From positions 1 to 28,851 of the forward strand of contig JALKBU010000663.1 of assembly GCA_023091735.1 (NCBI GenBank): a DNA stretch of 28,851 bases. Reading direction: 5' to 3'. The translations under genes were made by a program, and so were the position numbers. Positions 9,743-20,900 of this stretch are shown piece by piece. The DNA is from Trichomonas tenax. Lineage: Eukaryota > Parabasalia > Trichomonadida > Trichomonadidae. Numbering within the stretch: position 1 is the first letter of the stretch; each line of letters begins with the position of its first letter. The notes beneath the pieces are model-generated. The model did no database searches, had not been told where the DNA came from, and saw only the letters and a list, made by a program, of their open reading frames with translations.

Positions 9743-10857
9743 TTTGATTGATTCAAGAGACTTTGGAAAAATGTTTCAGCAATATCGTCTTCGAATGAAT
9801 CATCACATGATTCTCTTAACTCGAAGATGTCAATTTCTTGAGTCATATCACCAAAGCGATTTAAGTACATTGCTCTGAGAACCAGTGTCGATATGTAAGT
9901 ATCAGCAGCATTATAAGTGAAATCAATGATGTCCTGAAGATCCAAAATGGAAATACCGACTCTTATTAGAAGATGAAGACTGGATTTCACCAAAAACTGT
10001 TTGATTTTGAAAGCAGGTTCAGATTTGAAGATTTCATTCCTTATTCTAGGAATGCTGGCAGCAATCATAGAAAGAATTTCATCATCACCATAAAATGTGA
10101 GGAATGTAAAGTACCATGAAGCATGTTCACGAAGGTCCTCATCTTCAGAGGAAAGCAATCCAATGACTCTTTCATCAAACACTAAAGAGCCACCAAGTGC
10201 TTTGATCGTTGTAATATCAAGTTTAGTTGGATATATTTTGACAGGACAAATAATTCTACATTCTGCTGCATGAGCTGCGACTCGGACTTGACTTTCCTGC
10301 GAAAGTAATTCTATATTGGCCATATTAATTGCGTTTATTTCTTTGGAAAATGATGTAGATAGTGTTGCTAATATGAGATCACAAAGCAATCGATCAAATT
10401 CTTCATATTCGAGTTTGAAAATAAAATTTTGATAAATTTTACAAAGTGAATTCAAAACGATGCACTTTTGATCATATCCACAGTTAGCAAATTTAACAAT
10501 GCACTCGATTGATGCTGCAATATACTCATTATAGGATAGCTCTTCAATGATGTCATAATGGCATAAGATGCTTGTTAACTCGTCATGTTTGCCTAAAGCA
10601 CAATTTAAGCAGTGAATTGCTACTAATGATTGAGTTGCACGAATGAAGTCCATCATCATCTCTGCCAATTCTTGGAGTGACTCTGAAATACTGCGCCAAT
10701 GATTGGAAGCGAGCAATACGAGAACATTTTCCATTCTCGAGAAATCTCTTTCTTGAAGTGCGAGCCTTGCTTCATCCAGTAAGCTATGAATGCGATCTTC
10801 TGTTAATTCATTGACATTAGTTGAGGCCTTTGATTGTACTTCTTTGAAGTCTTCCAT
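9739..10857 (-). CDS. Predicted all-helical protein, unknown function
   Basis: 372 residues beginning MEDFKEVQ. It is a leucine/isoleucine-rich, cysteine-containing alpha-helical protein with a soluble, solenoid-like (HEAT/ARM-like) composition and no signal peptide, TM segment or catalytic motif. The N-terminus (to ~60) is charged, and the C-terminal 30 residues are acidic (SCDDSFEDD). I do not recognise the family. Its stop codon overlaps by two bases the stop of the convergent pseudogene (shared TTAA at 9739-9742). It is divergent from the armadillo-like gene at 11186, with a 328-bp spacer. The composition resembles that neighbour but no residue-level similarity was established. Confidence 0.75.
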   Translation of the reverse strand: MEDFKEVQSKASTNVNELTEDRIHSLLDEARLALQERDFSRMENVLVLLASNHWRSISESLQELAEMMMDFIRATQSLVAIHCLNCALGKHDELTSILCHYDIIEELSYNEYIAASIECIVKFANCGYDQKCIVLNSLCKIYQNFIFKLEYEEFDRLLCDLILATLSTSFSKEINAINMANIELLSQESQVRVAAHAAECRIICPVKIYPTKLDITTIKALGGSLVFDERVIGLLSSEDEDLREHASWYFTFLTFYGDDEILSMIAASIPRIRNEIFKSEPAFKIKQFLVKSSLHLLIRVGISILDLQDIIDFTYNAADTYISTLVLRAMYLNRFGDMTQEIDIFELRESCDDSFEDDIAETFFQSLLNQSN

Positions 10858-11185
10858 TATATAATTTTATTTACGACATCACATCAATAAATTGAATACA
10901 TAAAGTATACGTTATAACCTTAACAGTATCGCCCCATAATTTATCCAAAATTCTTGTAAAGTGTCAGAAGATTTAGGAAAACTCAGAAAATATTTTTGAC
11001 TCAACTCAGAATTTATCATTACAAATCAGAATTTACATGACAAATATTATCAATATACTTTCTCAAAACGGCTATTGAAAAGCTCAAACTTGGAGTATAC
11101 TTAATATTCATTATTTCGAGCTTCATCATGATATTTTTGCTCTTATAAATCCAAACAATGATATTGAATTGATGATTGTCAGAAA
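10858..11185. promoter_or_regulatory. Divergent promoter region with TGTCA/TGACA motifs
   Basis: Spacer between two divergent gene starts. It carries TGTCA at 10962-10966, TGACA at 11038-11042 (within TTTACATGACAAATAT, which is identical to 5277-5292) and TGTCA at 11177-11181, four bases before the ATG at 11186. An imperfect ~20-bp direct repeat starting TCAGAATTTA lies at about 11006-11046. Confidence 0.4.
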
Positions 11186-12760
11186 ATGAACGAGTTTATT
11201 TGTCAGTTGTCAAAAACCTTGTCTGGTCATAAAAATTATTTTTCAGATGTTTACATCATGGTTTTTTTTATTGTATACAAAATAAGAAAATCAATTGATT
11301 CCTTCCCTTCAATGAGCAATTTCACAGCTTTGACCGAAAACGGCTGTGATCTCTCAAACTACAAGATGGAGTTGGCACGTGACAGGAATTCTAGGACTCT
11401 CTCCCTCAGAACTATAAAGCGACCTTCGATTTATAACTTAAAATGCGCACTGCCCAATCCCCAATACATACTGAGCAATTCAGCATCTAATATGAGCCAG
11501 CAAGGCATCGACATTAGTGATGCCTTATCAATATTTGAATCTTGCGACTCTTCGCGGATATTGGCCTTCCTTAACAAGCTCTCGAACCAGCAAGCGCGGC
11601 TGAACAAGATCGCCAAAGCTTTATTCAAGTCATACGATTTAGTGATGCCGATTTTCAACGTAATCCGGTCAGAAATCGATGTAAATACAAAAGTTCAAGT
11701 CATATCATTTTTGCAAACGATTATGATGGCGCTCAACAAAGAACAAATCGATTATTTCATCGACAATGATTTATGCCTAATCGTTTTTAATCTTTTGAGC
11801 GAAGAAAATCCGGAGATAATATTAGCTACGCTTTCCTTGATTTCGACATTGTGCTCAACATCTTCTTACGCCAGAGACGGGATGGTCGCATTTGGAATCC
11901 AACAAACACTGATTGACCTCGCCAGTTCATTTCAAAACAAGGCTGTTACCGATGCCTGCTGCGCATCTTTAGTTACAATTTTCCAAAACGCGGAACCTTT
12001 AGATACATCGATTATTTTAGAAAGTTTGCCTTTGATTACGAACCTTCTTCAGCTGCAATCCGTTGAAGCGGTCGAAGAAGTAATAAATTGTATGGTTGAA
12101 ATGTCAAACAAATACAATCAGCTTGTTTACACGATGTATCAAATTGGTCTTTATCCAATTATCTTCCAGTTACTTGATAACCCGAAGCTCCAGACAGCGG
12201 CTTTAAGCCTCATTGGAAACATGTCAAATGCCAGCGCACCCCAAGTCAAGACTTTAATTGATCTTGGACTCCTCGACAAACTTAACTCATTCATGAACAC
12301 GAAGCTTATAACATATTCGTTATGGATCTTCTCGAATATGATCGAGTCAGCGCCAAATTTTATGTTGGATTTGGTTACCTCTGAATTTATCGAAACAATC
12401 ATTCGGTCGTTCGATTCTTCTGATGTAGAAGTCAAGAAAGAGATTATTTTCTTCATATCAACAGTCATCGTCTTCTCAGATGCATCGAAATTAAATTTAT
12501 TTATGAATGAATGCATTGTCGAATGCATCATTGAAATGCTCGGATGTGGTGTTTCAATGATAGAACTCCGTTGCATCGATACTTTGATCAAATTGCTCCA
12601 ATTCGCTTTATCAAGTGATCAATTTGAATGTTTTATCACTTGTTTGTTTGAATCTGATATCAGAGACAGATTGCAGGAACTCATAACGCCTGATAATATC
12701 ATTCTTGCCGAAAGAAGTGGATATCTTCTTCATAAGATTGAATCTCTGTCTGTTTATTGA
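11186..12760 (+). CDS. Armadillo/importin-alpha-like repeat protein
   Basis: 524 residues from ATG 11186. From about residue 115 to the end the protein is a run of helical repeats of ~40 residues with armadillo-like spacing, for example NPEIILATLSLISTLCS, VTDACCASLVTIFQNAEP and NPKLQTAALSLIGNMSNAS, each with the small-residue and leucine pattern of ARM helices 2-3. ARM proteins of this size often act as nuclear import adaptors or scaffolds, but a clear importin-beta-binding domain is not seen; residues ~61-85 are only moderately basic. The start is uncertain. ATG 11186 has TGTCA four bases upstream, but two more TGTCA motifs lie inside the first codons (11201, 11208). In-frame ATGs at 11258 (MVFF), 11312 (MSNF) and 11366 (MELA) are alternatives, and the first ~40 residues look less protein-like. 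No TM or signal peptide is convincing. Confidence 0.8.
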   Translation: MNEFICQLSKTLSGHKNYFSDVYIMVFFIVYKIRKSIDSFPSMSNFTALTENGCDLSNYKMELARDRNSRTLSLRTIKRPSIYNLKCALPNPQYILSNSASNMSQQGIDISDALSIFESCDSSRILAFLNKLSNQQARLNKIAKALFKSYDLVMPIFNVIRSEIDVNTKVQVISFLQTIMMALNKEQIDYFIDNDLCLIVFNLLSEENPEIILATLSLISTLCSTSSYARDGMVAFGIQQTLIDLASSFQNKAVTDACCASLVTIFQNAEPLDTSIILESLPLITNLLQLQSVEAVEEVINCMVEMSNKYNQLVYTMYQIGLYPIIFQLLDNPKLQTAALSLIGNMSNASAPQVKTLIDLGLLDKLNSFMNTKLITYSLWIFSNMIESAPNFMLDLVTSEFIETIIRSFDSSDVEVKKEIIFFISTVIVFSDASKLNLFMNECIVECIIEMLGCGVSMIELRCIDTLIKLLQFALSSDQFECFITCLFESDIRDRLQELITPDNIILAERSGYLLHKIESLSVY

Positions 12761-13396
12761 ATTTGTATGTTGTTAATATTTTGGATGATTTCATTGTTAA
12801 AAATATTAATTTTTAAGTGTTTAATAAAAATTATATTGCGTTTAATTTCTATCAAACCTAAATTTCTTTTGACTAATCGCTCTGCCTAAGACCAGCTTTC
12901 AACATATCAAAAGATTTATTAACTTATTTATTACTCGAATAACATTTTGAAGGGAAATATTTAAGCTTTGATTGAGCTAATATATAGGATTCAACTATAA
13001 ATCATAGAGATATGGTGTAAAGCCCAATGCATATTTTTCTATTTTAGTTTATTTTTTGATTATATCAAAGTATAGTTTGAAATATTAAAGCTAAATCTTG
13101 ATGCCAATAAATCTCAGCAAAAATTATAGAATATATAACTTGATATATAAATTGATATAATTAAGTTAAATTGAGGAGGTTCGAAAATCATTTTCCATAA
13201 TTTAACCTTATTTTCACGACTCTCGTCATTAAAGGCGTAAAAATCTGTTTTAAGACGAAAATTGGGATCTATAATGTGTTGGACATATGGATCATCACAG
13301 AATTTGGACTTTCTGTAATTTGTCACTTTTCATTATCGTGCTCAAAAAATTAAAATATAAACCACTAAGACCATCTAAAGCTACATTCAAATTTTA
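12761..13396. other. Intergenic stretch with a possible small gene remnant
   Basis: Mostly AT-rich with no gene. On the minus strand, 13185-13326 reads as protein-like sequence (CDDPYVQHIIDPNFRLKTDF and onward to FEPPQFN) with no in-frame ATG at its beginning; a TGA lies two codons before the first GTG. It turns into AT-rich noise below 13185. It may be a fragment of a decayed gene; no family was recognised. Confidence 0.25.
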
Positions 13397-13411
13397 TGTC
13401 AAAAAGTGACA
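13397..13411. promoter_or_regulatory. TGTCA-N5-TGACA inverted pair just before the SGF29-like start
   Basis: TGTCAAAAAGTGACA ends six bases before the ATG at 13418. It is the palindromic version of the motif found next to three other starts in the window, and its position fits a core promoter or initiator role. Confidence 0.45.
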
Positions 13412-13417
13412 CTATGG

Positions 13418-14194
13418 ATGAGTGATCAATTATGGAAGGAATTGAAGAAGACAGTATCGAGTCTCTATTCACTGAACACATTAATCAATCAAATAAATCT
13501 GAAGGAGAACGAGTTTTTGCGAAAAAGAAATCAAAACGCTACAAACGAATGCAAAAATTATTATGAAATGGTCGACCACTCCTACGAACTATCGATCAAC
13601 CAAGTAACTGCCGCGTTATCGTTATTGGATACAGTTTTTAAGCAAAATTCTAAAAAAGAAAAAATAACAGAAAATATTTTACAGACAAATACAGAAATCA
13701 GAGAACTACTGTTGAACTTTTATCATGGAAAGCCCAAATTAAAAGCTGCTCAAATACCAAACTACTGTGGCTGTCATGCACATAGAATGAAAACGCCGAG
13801 CCCGAATCAGTTCATTTGTGCAAAAATTGATGAACAATTCTTGCTTATGATTGTCCATAGATTCGAGAATAACACAGTTTATGCATTTGACCCATTTTCA
13901 AATCCAAACAATTTATATGAACTCAAAGCTGACCAATGGACATGTCTTCCTATCGTTCTCCCGGACAAGCCGATTGCCAGATGGGAATATGCAAAAAACA
14001 ACAGAGTTTTGTCGCTTCTTCCGCATGAAGGCTCTCATATCTTTCTACCGGCAACAGTTATATCGCGACCGTACGACCAATTAGGCTATGGTAATACTGA
14101 CGAAATAAGAGGCTACAAACTTGACTTCGGAGAAGAAATTGGTGAAATTCTTGTTCCTGAACAATTCGTTGTTTCCTTAAATACCAATTGGTAA
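13418..14194 (+). CDS. SGF29-like SAGA subunit with C-terminal tandem Tudor-like domain
   Basis: 258 residues (human SGF29 is about 290). SGF29 is the SAGA/ATAC histone-acetyltransferase subunit whose double Tudor domain reads H3K4 methylation in the nucleus. The N-terminal ~110 residues are charged and coiled-coil-like. The C-terminal ~125 residues match the fold layout of the SGF29 domain: FICAKIDEQFLLMIVHRFEN (first beta strands), VYAFDPFS (acidic pocket region), WTCLPIVLP, then RVLSLLPHEGSHIFLPATVI corresponding to the family's 'VLALYP..T.CFY.A.I' strand, and YKLDFGEE before a closing VPEQFVVSL ('V..RYVV'). The start is taken at ATG 13418 because the longer frame begins with GTG and the TGTCA motif lies just upstream. 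Of the three aromatic cage positions only Phe237 appears retained; Leu201 and Leu210 (next to Phe209) sit where tyrosines are expected. Confidence 0.68.
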   Translation: MSDQLWKELKKTVSSLYSLNTLINQINLKENEFLRKRNQNATNECKNYYEMVDHSYELSINQVTAALSLLDTVFKQNSKKEKITENILQTNTEIRELLLNFYHGKPKLKAAQIPNYCGCHAHRMKTPSPNQFICAKIDEQFLLMIVHRFENNTVYAFDPFSNPNNLYELKADQWTCLPIVLPDKPIARWEYAKNNRVLSLLPHEGSHIFLPATVISRPYDQLGYGNTDEIRGYKLDFGEEIGEILVPEQFVVSLNTNW

Positions 14195-14689
14195 CAATCC
14201 ACTGCACAATTTGAAACATATCCGTCATGGAATCATGAAAAATAATAGATTAATTCTCGTTATAATTTTGATTTAATCATTCCTTTAGTTATATTTCTTG
14301 TTTTTCCAGCCTTACGTCGTACAGAAGGTGCCGCTCAGGATTTATGCGAACAGAAATTGAAATTCGCTTTATTAATACCAAAAATTGACTATTCTAAAAA
14401 ACAAATTAATATATTAATAGACACAATACCCCTCTATAATTTTGGCTGATTTAAAATCAAAAAACTCTCATTCATATGTGAAAAAATTGCGTTTTTTTTG
14501 TTTTCTTGAGCAGTCTCAAAGGAGAAAAAGTAGGGAATTTTATGAATATTTTGTTTGTATAATACAGCTTTAAAATTTAGAATCTAATGCTTATAAACTT
14601 CGATTTATAAAGTTAAAACTTTCTATTCATGAAATTAAAATTAATTGATAAAAATACAAACAAAAAAATTTATAATATAACTTACATTA
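14195..14689. other. Convergent intergenic region, nothing recognised
   Basis: About 500 bp between the converging ends of the SGF29-like and the 939-residue genes. A short GC-richer patch lies near 14310-14345. No frame, tRNA box or repeat was seen. Confidence 0.4.
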
Positions 14690-17509
14690 TTAATTTGCTG
14701 GACCCTGTAACGAGGAAACATATGATTTTATATTGTGAATTTCAGATTCCAGCATATCACTTATAATACCACCCGTGCGCGTGCATTCCATGTCCAGAAT
14801 TCTATTAAATTGATCAACTTTTGAACTATTATTTGATATATGTAAAAATAATTGTGACCATGAATCTCTATTGACATTTAACAAAGCGTGGAACAATGGA
14901 CCCCAAGATGTCTTTTGAATTTTGTGCTGTGAGAAAAGAATCAATATTGAATTGATTAAATTCATTGAATATTCTGGTTCTGGAACAAATCCTCTTTCTA
15001 AGATCATAAACATCACATTCAAAATATCAAAAAGTGACGCTGTTGATAAACCTTCAATGATAATCATTGATGAATTTTTGAATAAAATTCGAAATAGATC
15101 TGTTGCAAAATCTTCATGATAAAGTTCCGGCTCACTTATAGCATATGTGAGAAAAGATATTAAATGGCTGAAAAATGTTTTTGCTCTAAAATAGTCTGGA
15201 TTGACTTGATCTAAAAGAGAAACAGCAGTTCCAATGACAGAAAATATTGTCAATTCGTTGTATAATTTCAAAACACCTAAATTAAAGGCACTTGTCTGGA
15301 AGATATTTTGAATGTTAAATAAAATGTGCCCAAATATCTTTGGAGAAGTATCTTTTTGTAAAATTGCAGTACACATATTTGTACATTGTATCATAAAGGA
15401 AAGAAAGTCTGGACTCAACTCTTTAAAACAATTTTTCGAATTTGTTAATTCAACGAAACTTGAAAGAATTGTTGTAATTGGTGATACGAGATCAGTATTA
15501 TCGACGATTTCTTGAAATATGGGAAAGAAATTTTGAATCAAAGGCATGAAAATATCATTAAATCGACAATTCTTTGCTTGAATTGCGCTTCTAAAATAAT
15601 GTAATGACATTTTTGCCATATTTGGATTCAACATTCTTGATTTTAGTGAATTAAACATTGATATCATTTGTTCTGGAGAATCTAATAAAAACGAAAATGA
15701 AAAACAGTGCTGAACAAATGCAGAACCATAAGATTTTGCATTTTCGTTCCAAACGAAAGGAAAATTCAATGAAGTCATCAGTTCGACGAAAATTTGGTTA
15801 TTAACAAGTTCATCAATAATGATTTTCGGTAATGATGTAAAATTAAAACAACGAATGACTTCATATAAGTTATGGAAATCATAATCACTCGAAGAAAGCA
15901 ATTCTAGAAGGTAATAAAGTATATTGCAATAAATTATTCGCTCTGCTTCAAGTTTCTTCAATCTAGGACTATTGCTAAAGGTTTTACACGATTTGGTGAA
16001 AATATTAATGAATCTTGCCAGTGATTTCAAAATATTTGGTTGTTTTGGAAATTTATTAATTGAAATTATTTGATATATTGTCTCTAACACAGTGAAATCT
16101 GATGTTATATAGTCTGAGCAGTCTAATATTGAATGATGTGAATGTATTAAATTGCAAAATATTTCTAAACAAATAGGAATTGAAAATTTGTCGATGTTTG
16201 GCAACAATATTTCAACAGATTCGGAATAATTTGTTGATAATATTTGTGAGAAAGTATCTAAAAAAGTAAAGCTCGGATTATCATTTAATATTTGAATTAT
16301 TTCTAGATTGTGATTTTCAAAATTCTGAAATATTGTGTCTCTGATCTTAGAATACTGCTCAAATAATCTTTCTTTCATGTGATTGCTTTCGCGAATGATT
16401 TGAAAATCATAAATCGATAACAATGTCTCTAAAACAATTTCTGAGATATTTGTATTGGATATAAGAAACTCTATGGATAAGCAAACTCCGGATATTGATG
16501 AAAATGACTGAATATAAAGATCAATGCAATTTTCGTCTTTAATTGTTCTAAATTGTCTTGTTTTCGAAAGAGAAGAGTAAATTGAAACTACATATTGCAG
16601 AAAATTCGTGCAGTCGTGTGAGAGCACAAAGTTCGAAAGTATATTCGCTAAATTAAAGCAAAAATTAGTTTTGTTGTTCTCAGTTCTGAAACAATCTGTG
16701 TTGAGAAGTGGTAACTTTGAAACAACCTCCAAAAGGTTATAAGCAACACTTCTATCGCTAATATTAAATGAAATATCAAATATTCGAGGAAATCCGTTAA
16801 ATATCAAAGTTTCTGTTAGAATTGGCCAAAAATTTGATTGCGAATAGATATCAAATATGTAACAAAAGACTTTGGCCTTATTTTGGAGGCTTAAAATGTG
16901 TTTTTCATTGAGAAAATTTTCTATATAACGTGATATTATTAAAGTAGCTTCTTTGTTGCCTGACGCTGATAAATACGATGCGAAGATGTATTGAATGTAA
17001 AGATTTTTGTCCTCTTTTTCTAACAATTTTAAAATTATATTTAAACCAGCTTGATCTCGATCTCTAAAAATGGCAGCAAACAATAATACAGCATCTTTTA
17101 TGATTGAGTCATTGTTAAATTTTGGAGAATTTTGAAGAAAAAAATCGAAGAAAAAATTAATGAACTGATTTATGCATTTTCTATCTCGATTGAATAATTT
17201 TATTAGGGTTGAAAAGCAATAATGATACGTTTGATAGCTTAAATCGTGAATTGATAAAACTTCGATGCAAAATTGTACAAAAAACGGCTCTTCGGCAAGA
17301 GTTGTTATCATATTTATGTATTCCTGTGACTCCGCACAGTTTCCGTATGCGCTAATGACGATAGAATTGAGTTGATTCGGTTGAATTTGGCATTCGAGCA
17401 TAAAAATGAAATGAATGAAAATCCGAGGGGCTTGATTTCTAAAAAAGGGACCTCGTTTCCATAATTCATTCTTCCTTCTAATTGAACTGTTTAGGGATTC
17501 TAATTTCAT
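14690..17509 (-). CDS. Large HEAT-like helical protein, unknown function
   Basis: 939 residues from MKLESLNSS to the end. Almost the whole chain is alternating amphipathic helices rich in Ile, Leu, Phe and Asn, with conserved-looking short motifs such as DRDQAGLNIILKLLEKEDK and YLSASGNKEATLII. That is the texture of HEAT solenoids such as exportins or other karyopherin-beta proteins. No catalytic motif, signal peptide or TM is visible. An exportin-like role would fit the length and N-terminal helix pattern (FFVQFCIEVL near residue 75), but a CRIME/importin-beta N-terminal signature could not be identified, so the function is left open. Upstream of the start there is no TGTCA motif and no TATA-like element beyond general AT richness. 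Confidence 0.8.
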   Translation of the reverse strand: MKLESLNSSIRRKNELWKRGPFFRNQAPRIFIHFIFMLECQIQPNQLNSIVISAYGNCAESQEYINMITTLAEEPFFVQFCIEVLSIHDLSYQTYHYCFSTLIKLFNRDRKCINQFINFFFDFFLQNSPKFNNDSIIKDAVLLFAAIFRDRDQAGLNIILKLLEKEDKNLYIQYIFASYLSASGNKEATLIISRYIENFLNEKHILSLQNKAKVFCYIFDIYSQSNFWPILTETLIFNGFPRIFDISFNISDRSVAYNLLEVVSKLPLLNTDCFRTENNKTNFCFNLANILSNFVLSHDCTNFLQYVVSIYSSLSKTRQFRTIKDENCIDLYIQSFSSISGVCLSIEFLISNTNISEIVLETLLSIYDFQIIRESNHMKERLFEQYSKIRDTIFQNFENHNLEIIQILNDNPSFTFLDTFSQILSTNYSESVEILLPNIDKFSIPICLEIFCNLIHSHHSILDCSDYITSDFTVLETIYQIISINKFPKQPNILKSLARFINIFTKSCKTFSNSPRLKKLEAERIIYCNILYYLLELLSSSDYDFHNLYEVIRCFNFTSLPKIIIDELVNNQIFVELMTSLNFPFVWNENAKSYGSAFVQHCFSFSFLLDSPEQMISMFNSLKSRMLNPNMAKMSLHYFRSAIQAKNCRFNDIFMPLIQNFFPIFQEIVDNTDLVSPITTILSSFVELTNSKNCFKELSPDFLSFMIQCTNMCTAILQKDTSPKIFGHILFNIQNIFQTSAFNLGVLKLYNELTIFSVIGTAVSLLDQVNPDYFRAKTFFSHLISFLTYAISEPELYHEDFATDLFRILFKNSSMIIIEGLSTASLFDILNVMFMILERGFVPEPEYSMNLINSILILFSQHKIQKTSWGPLFHALLNVNRDSWSQLFLHISNNSSKVDQFNRILDMECTRTGGIISDMLESEIHNIKSYVSSLQGPAN

Positions 17510-17997
17510 AACTCGATTCTATATCACAGTATTCAATCATTTTCATATGATGAATTAAAACTTCAGTGATTCATTTTCTATAACTCACTTCAAGATAACT
17601 TTTTCTTTAGAGTAATCGAGAGAAAGAAGGATTGTCACAAATCGCCAAATTAAGGAAAAGAATTGCCACAACGACAAGCTTAGAGAAAGTTCCAATCTAG
17701 CTGGAACACATCTTTTTCGAACGATTTCCAAATTTTTTATCCATTTTTATAAATTATAAAATCTCCATCATTTCACCAACCTTTTTCCCTCATTAGCTTT
17801 TTTTAATTAATTCATTTACAAATAAAGGTCAAATCTTTACTATGAATTGATTAGTTGCTTCTGGTGTTTGTTTATTGGATGAATTTGAAGTCGATAATTC
17901 CAATGAGAATATTGTTCAATGTTGGAAATTTGTAATGCGCAAAGAAGTTAATAAATAAACATTTTAATAATAAACAATACAATAAAAACAATATAAA
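17510..17997. other. Intergenic AT-rich spacer, nothing recognised
   Basis: Upstream region of the 939-residue gene and 3' flank of the DUF4795-like gene, both on the minus strand. No RNA gene, repeat or coding frame was seen. Confidence 0.4.
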
Positions 17998-20900
17998 TTA
18001 CATTGAAGGATGTTTCTTATCATCAATTTTTGCGATTGTTGTTCTTCCAAAGTTGCCTCTTCCTTTATACATCTGGCCGTTAGGTCCGTAAATAATTGAT
18101 GTCTTTTGACCACCACCGCCAGCGACAACACTTTGCGTTGGATCTCCGAGGCTCTCAGCAACAGTTTTGTCAGTAATCATGCCTGAGATCGCTGTCTTAG
18201 GTCTTCCACAAAGCAAACATCTGTAGCTCTGCGTTCCACCACTTGTCGATTCATCTTTGGCAAGTGCTGCATAGAGATCTTCCATCGCTTTATGTAAGTC
18301 CTCTTTTGTAACTCTTTCTGGTTCTTTGGTCTTCATCTGCTCAACTTGGTCGTGGGTCTCAGTGATGACAATCCTCATCTTTGTGTAAAACTTAGATACG
18401 TATTCTTTATCGACATATGTGTCTGCTTTAGCTTCTAACTCGTTAAGTCTCTGCGTATTGTGATCAACTTGAAACTGCATTTGTGTTCTGACATCCAAAA
18501 TTAGCTGCAAAACTTCTTTATCGATGGAATTAGGAACATTCAAAACAGTTAAATCTTGTACTGCCTGCGGAACTTGATTAGTAAATGTTGCGTTTGAAGG
18601 ACTCGCTGTTGTAGTTGTTGTGCTTGGCGGGAATGTCATTGGTGGTAACAGTGAAACTGGTTCTTTCTGTGGTGATTTGTTGATATTTCCTGAAAATGGC
18701 TGTTGTGAGATTGCTGGAGTTCTTGGTGAAGCTTCCTTTACACGTGGGGAAGGAGCAGGAGCAGTGCTTGAACTCTTTCCTGAATCAGGTCCAGAAATAA
18801 GCGGTTTTCCGGTATCAGCGGCCTTTTCTGCGCCAGCAGCATTCAATGCAGGAAGTTTGAGTGAGGTAATCTTGAGAAGTGATGGAGGCTCTTGATATTC
18901 AACAGATGGTTTCTCGGCCTTGATTGGTGCTGGTCCTTGAGGAACCTTCATATCCTGAAGTGATGTTTGGCTGCTTCCACCTGTGTTAATAGAATGGATG
19001 AACAAAGATTGATTCTTCGAAACTCTTCCGCCACCTGCCAAAGCCTTCGCAATGATTATTTTCTGGTTTTCAGCAAGATCGTTGATTGCTTTCTTCATGT
19101 CAAAGATCTCTTGTTTGACCCCAAGAACTTCTGTAGATAATTGTTTGTTGCTTTGTTCAAGTCGCTTACGAAGACCTCTGATTGTGTCATCAGTCTGAGA
19201 TTGCATCTTCTCTGTGGATTGCGTCAAGGCGAGATCGAAGCTTGGTAAGCTAATTCGATCATCGTTATCATGAACGTTTCTCGCGAGATCTTGCAAATGA
19301 TCTCTAACTTCAACAATGGCATTTCTCAAAGTTCTCACCTGTTCACGTTGGTTGGTGATATCACTCTGAAGGTTCTCGAGCTTCCTGTCATATGACTTTG
19401 AAGTTTTAATTGGTGTTTCTTCTTTATCACCGCTGTATTCTGGATTGTCGTAATAATCCTCTTCCTCGTAATCATCGTTGTATCCTTCGCTGTAATCTCT
19501 GCCATCATCAGCATAAAACTCTGATTTAGATGTAAGTGCAGAATGCGATGACTCCTTTACAGGGATATTATCATCTTCATTATTGATTGGTGTTGGTGTT
19601 GTTGGATGATCTTCTTCTTCTTTGACATCGAAGTGTTCGTAGGAATTCTTTGATGATCCACCGCGCGATAACCTATGAGAAGATCTATGTGAAGATTGCG
19701 ATCTATCACTCAGTTTAACGGACTTTGATGACGCCTTTGCTTCTTCTCCATCGAAACTAACGGATATTGCAGAATCATGAACAGATTTCCTTGATCTATG
19801 TGTTGATTTATGAGATCTCTCTGAATTCTTTCTTGATAACTTAGTGGATTCTGGACGAGGAACATCAGATTCAGCTGCGGCTTCTTCAACAGCTTTTGCA
19901 GTTAATATTGACTTGGCTGATGACTTTGCACTTCTCTTTGTTGACTGTCTTCCACTTGATGAAGGGAACTTCTCGTATTGGAAATCCTCTCCACTTTCTT
20001 CTTCCTCGGCCTGTTTAATTGGAAGTTCAGGAATTTCAGTTGGAGGCTTCAATATGTTTACACGTCCAGAATTCTTGGGAGATTCCTTCGGTGTCTCTTT
20101 CTTCCTGGAACTAAGCTCTTTTGTTGCTGTTGTCTTTGGCTTTTGTATCTCTTTCTTTGGCTTCTTTTGGACAGGTTTAATGTCCTTTATAACTGAAACA
20201 GGAAGCGGAGCAACATACAAAGTGCTAAACTTAACAGGATTCAAAACAACTTTTCTTGTTTGATTAATATTGTCTTGAATTATTTTCTGTTGCTGTTCTT
20301 GCAAATTCTTTGACATTGTCTGCATCTGCTGCAACAATCTGTCGTGGTTATTTTCGACTTGAGCCTTCAGAAGTTCGACTTCGTTCTCGATGTTGTCGAC
20401 TTGCGAATGAACAGTTTTGAGATTAGAGTTATCATTCTTCTGATTGTCGCTCATTGACTTCATGTCCTGTTGGATCTTAGCGATGTCCGACTTATGGTTG
20501 TTTAACTGGCTTTGCTGGCTATCAAACATGTTGAACAAATGTGTGTCATCGAATTTTGGTGTTTCACTGAGATATTCTTTTGTTGTCTGTGTTAAATGCT
20601 CCAATTGATCATAAAGATCTTTGATGAGTTCATCGAACTTTCCTGCTTGTGCTTCAAGTTTTTCGATATCTTGGCTCTTCTCTACATTATCATAACTGAA
20701 AGAAACCGTTGTTGCGATATTGAGATTTGTGAAAACGCGCTCGACAACCTTTGGCTTTTCAGCTTTCTTTTCTTCGACTTTCTTCTCTAAAGCTGGAGGT
20801 AGCTTTGCTTGGATTTCGAATTTTGGCAATTCTGGCTTCTGCGGAGGAATAACAACAGGCTCTTGCTTCTTGGGCTCAGGAGGACGATCTTCGATGATTG

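Noticed and set aside
13160..13190. tRNA B-box-like GGTTCGAAAAT
   Set aside because: No matching A-box, acceptor stem or terminator could be placed around it.
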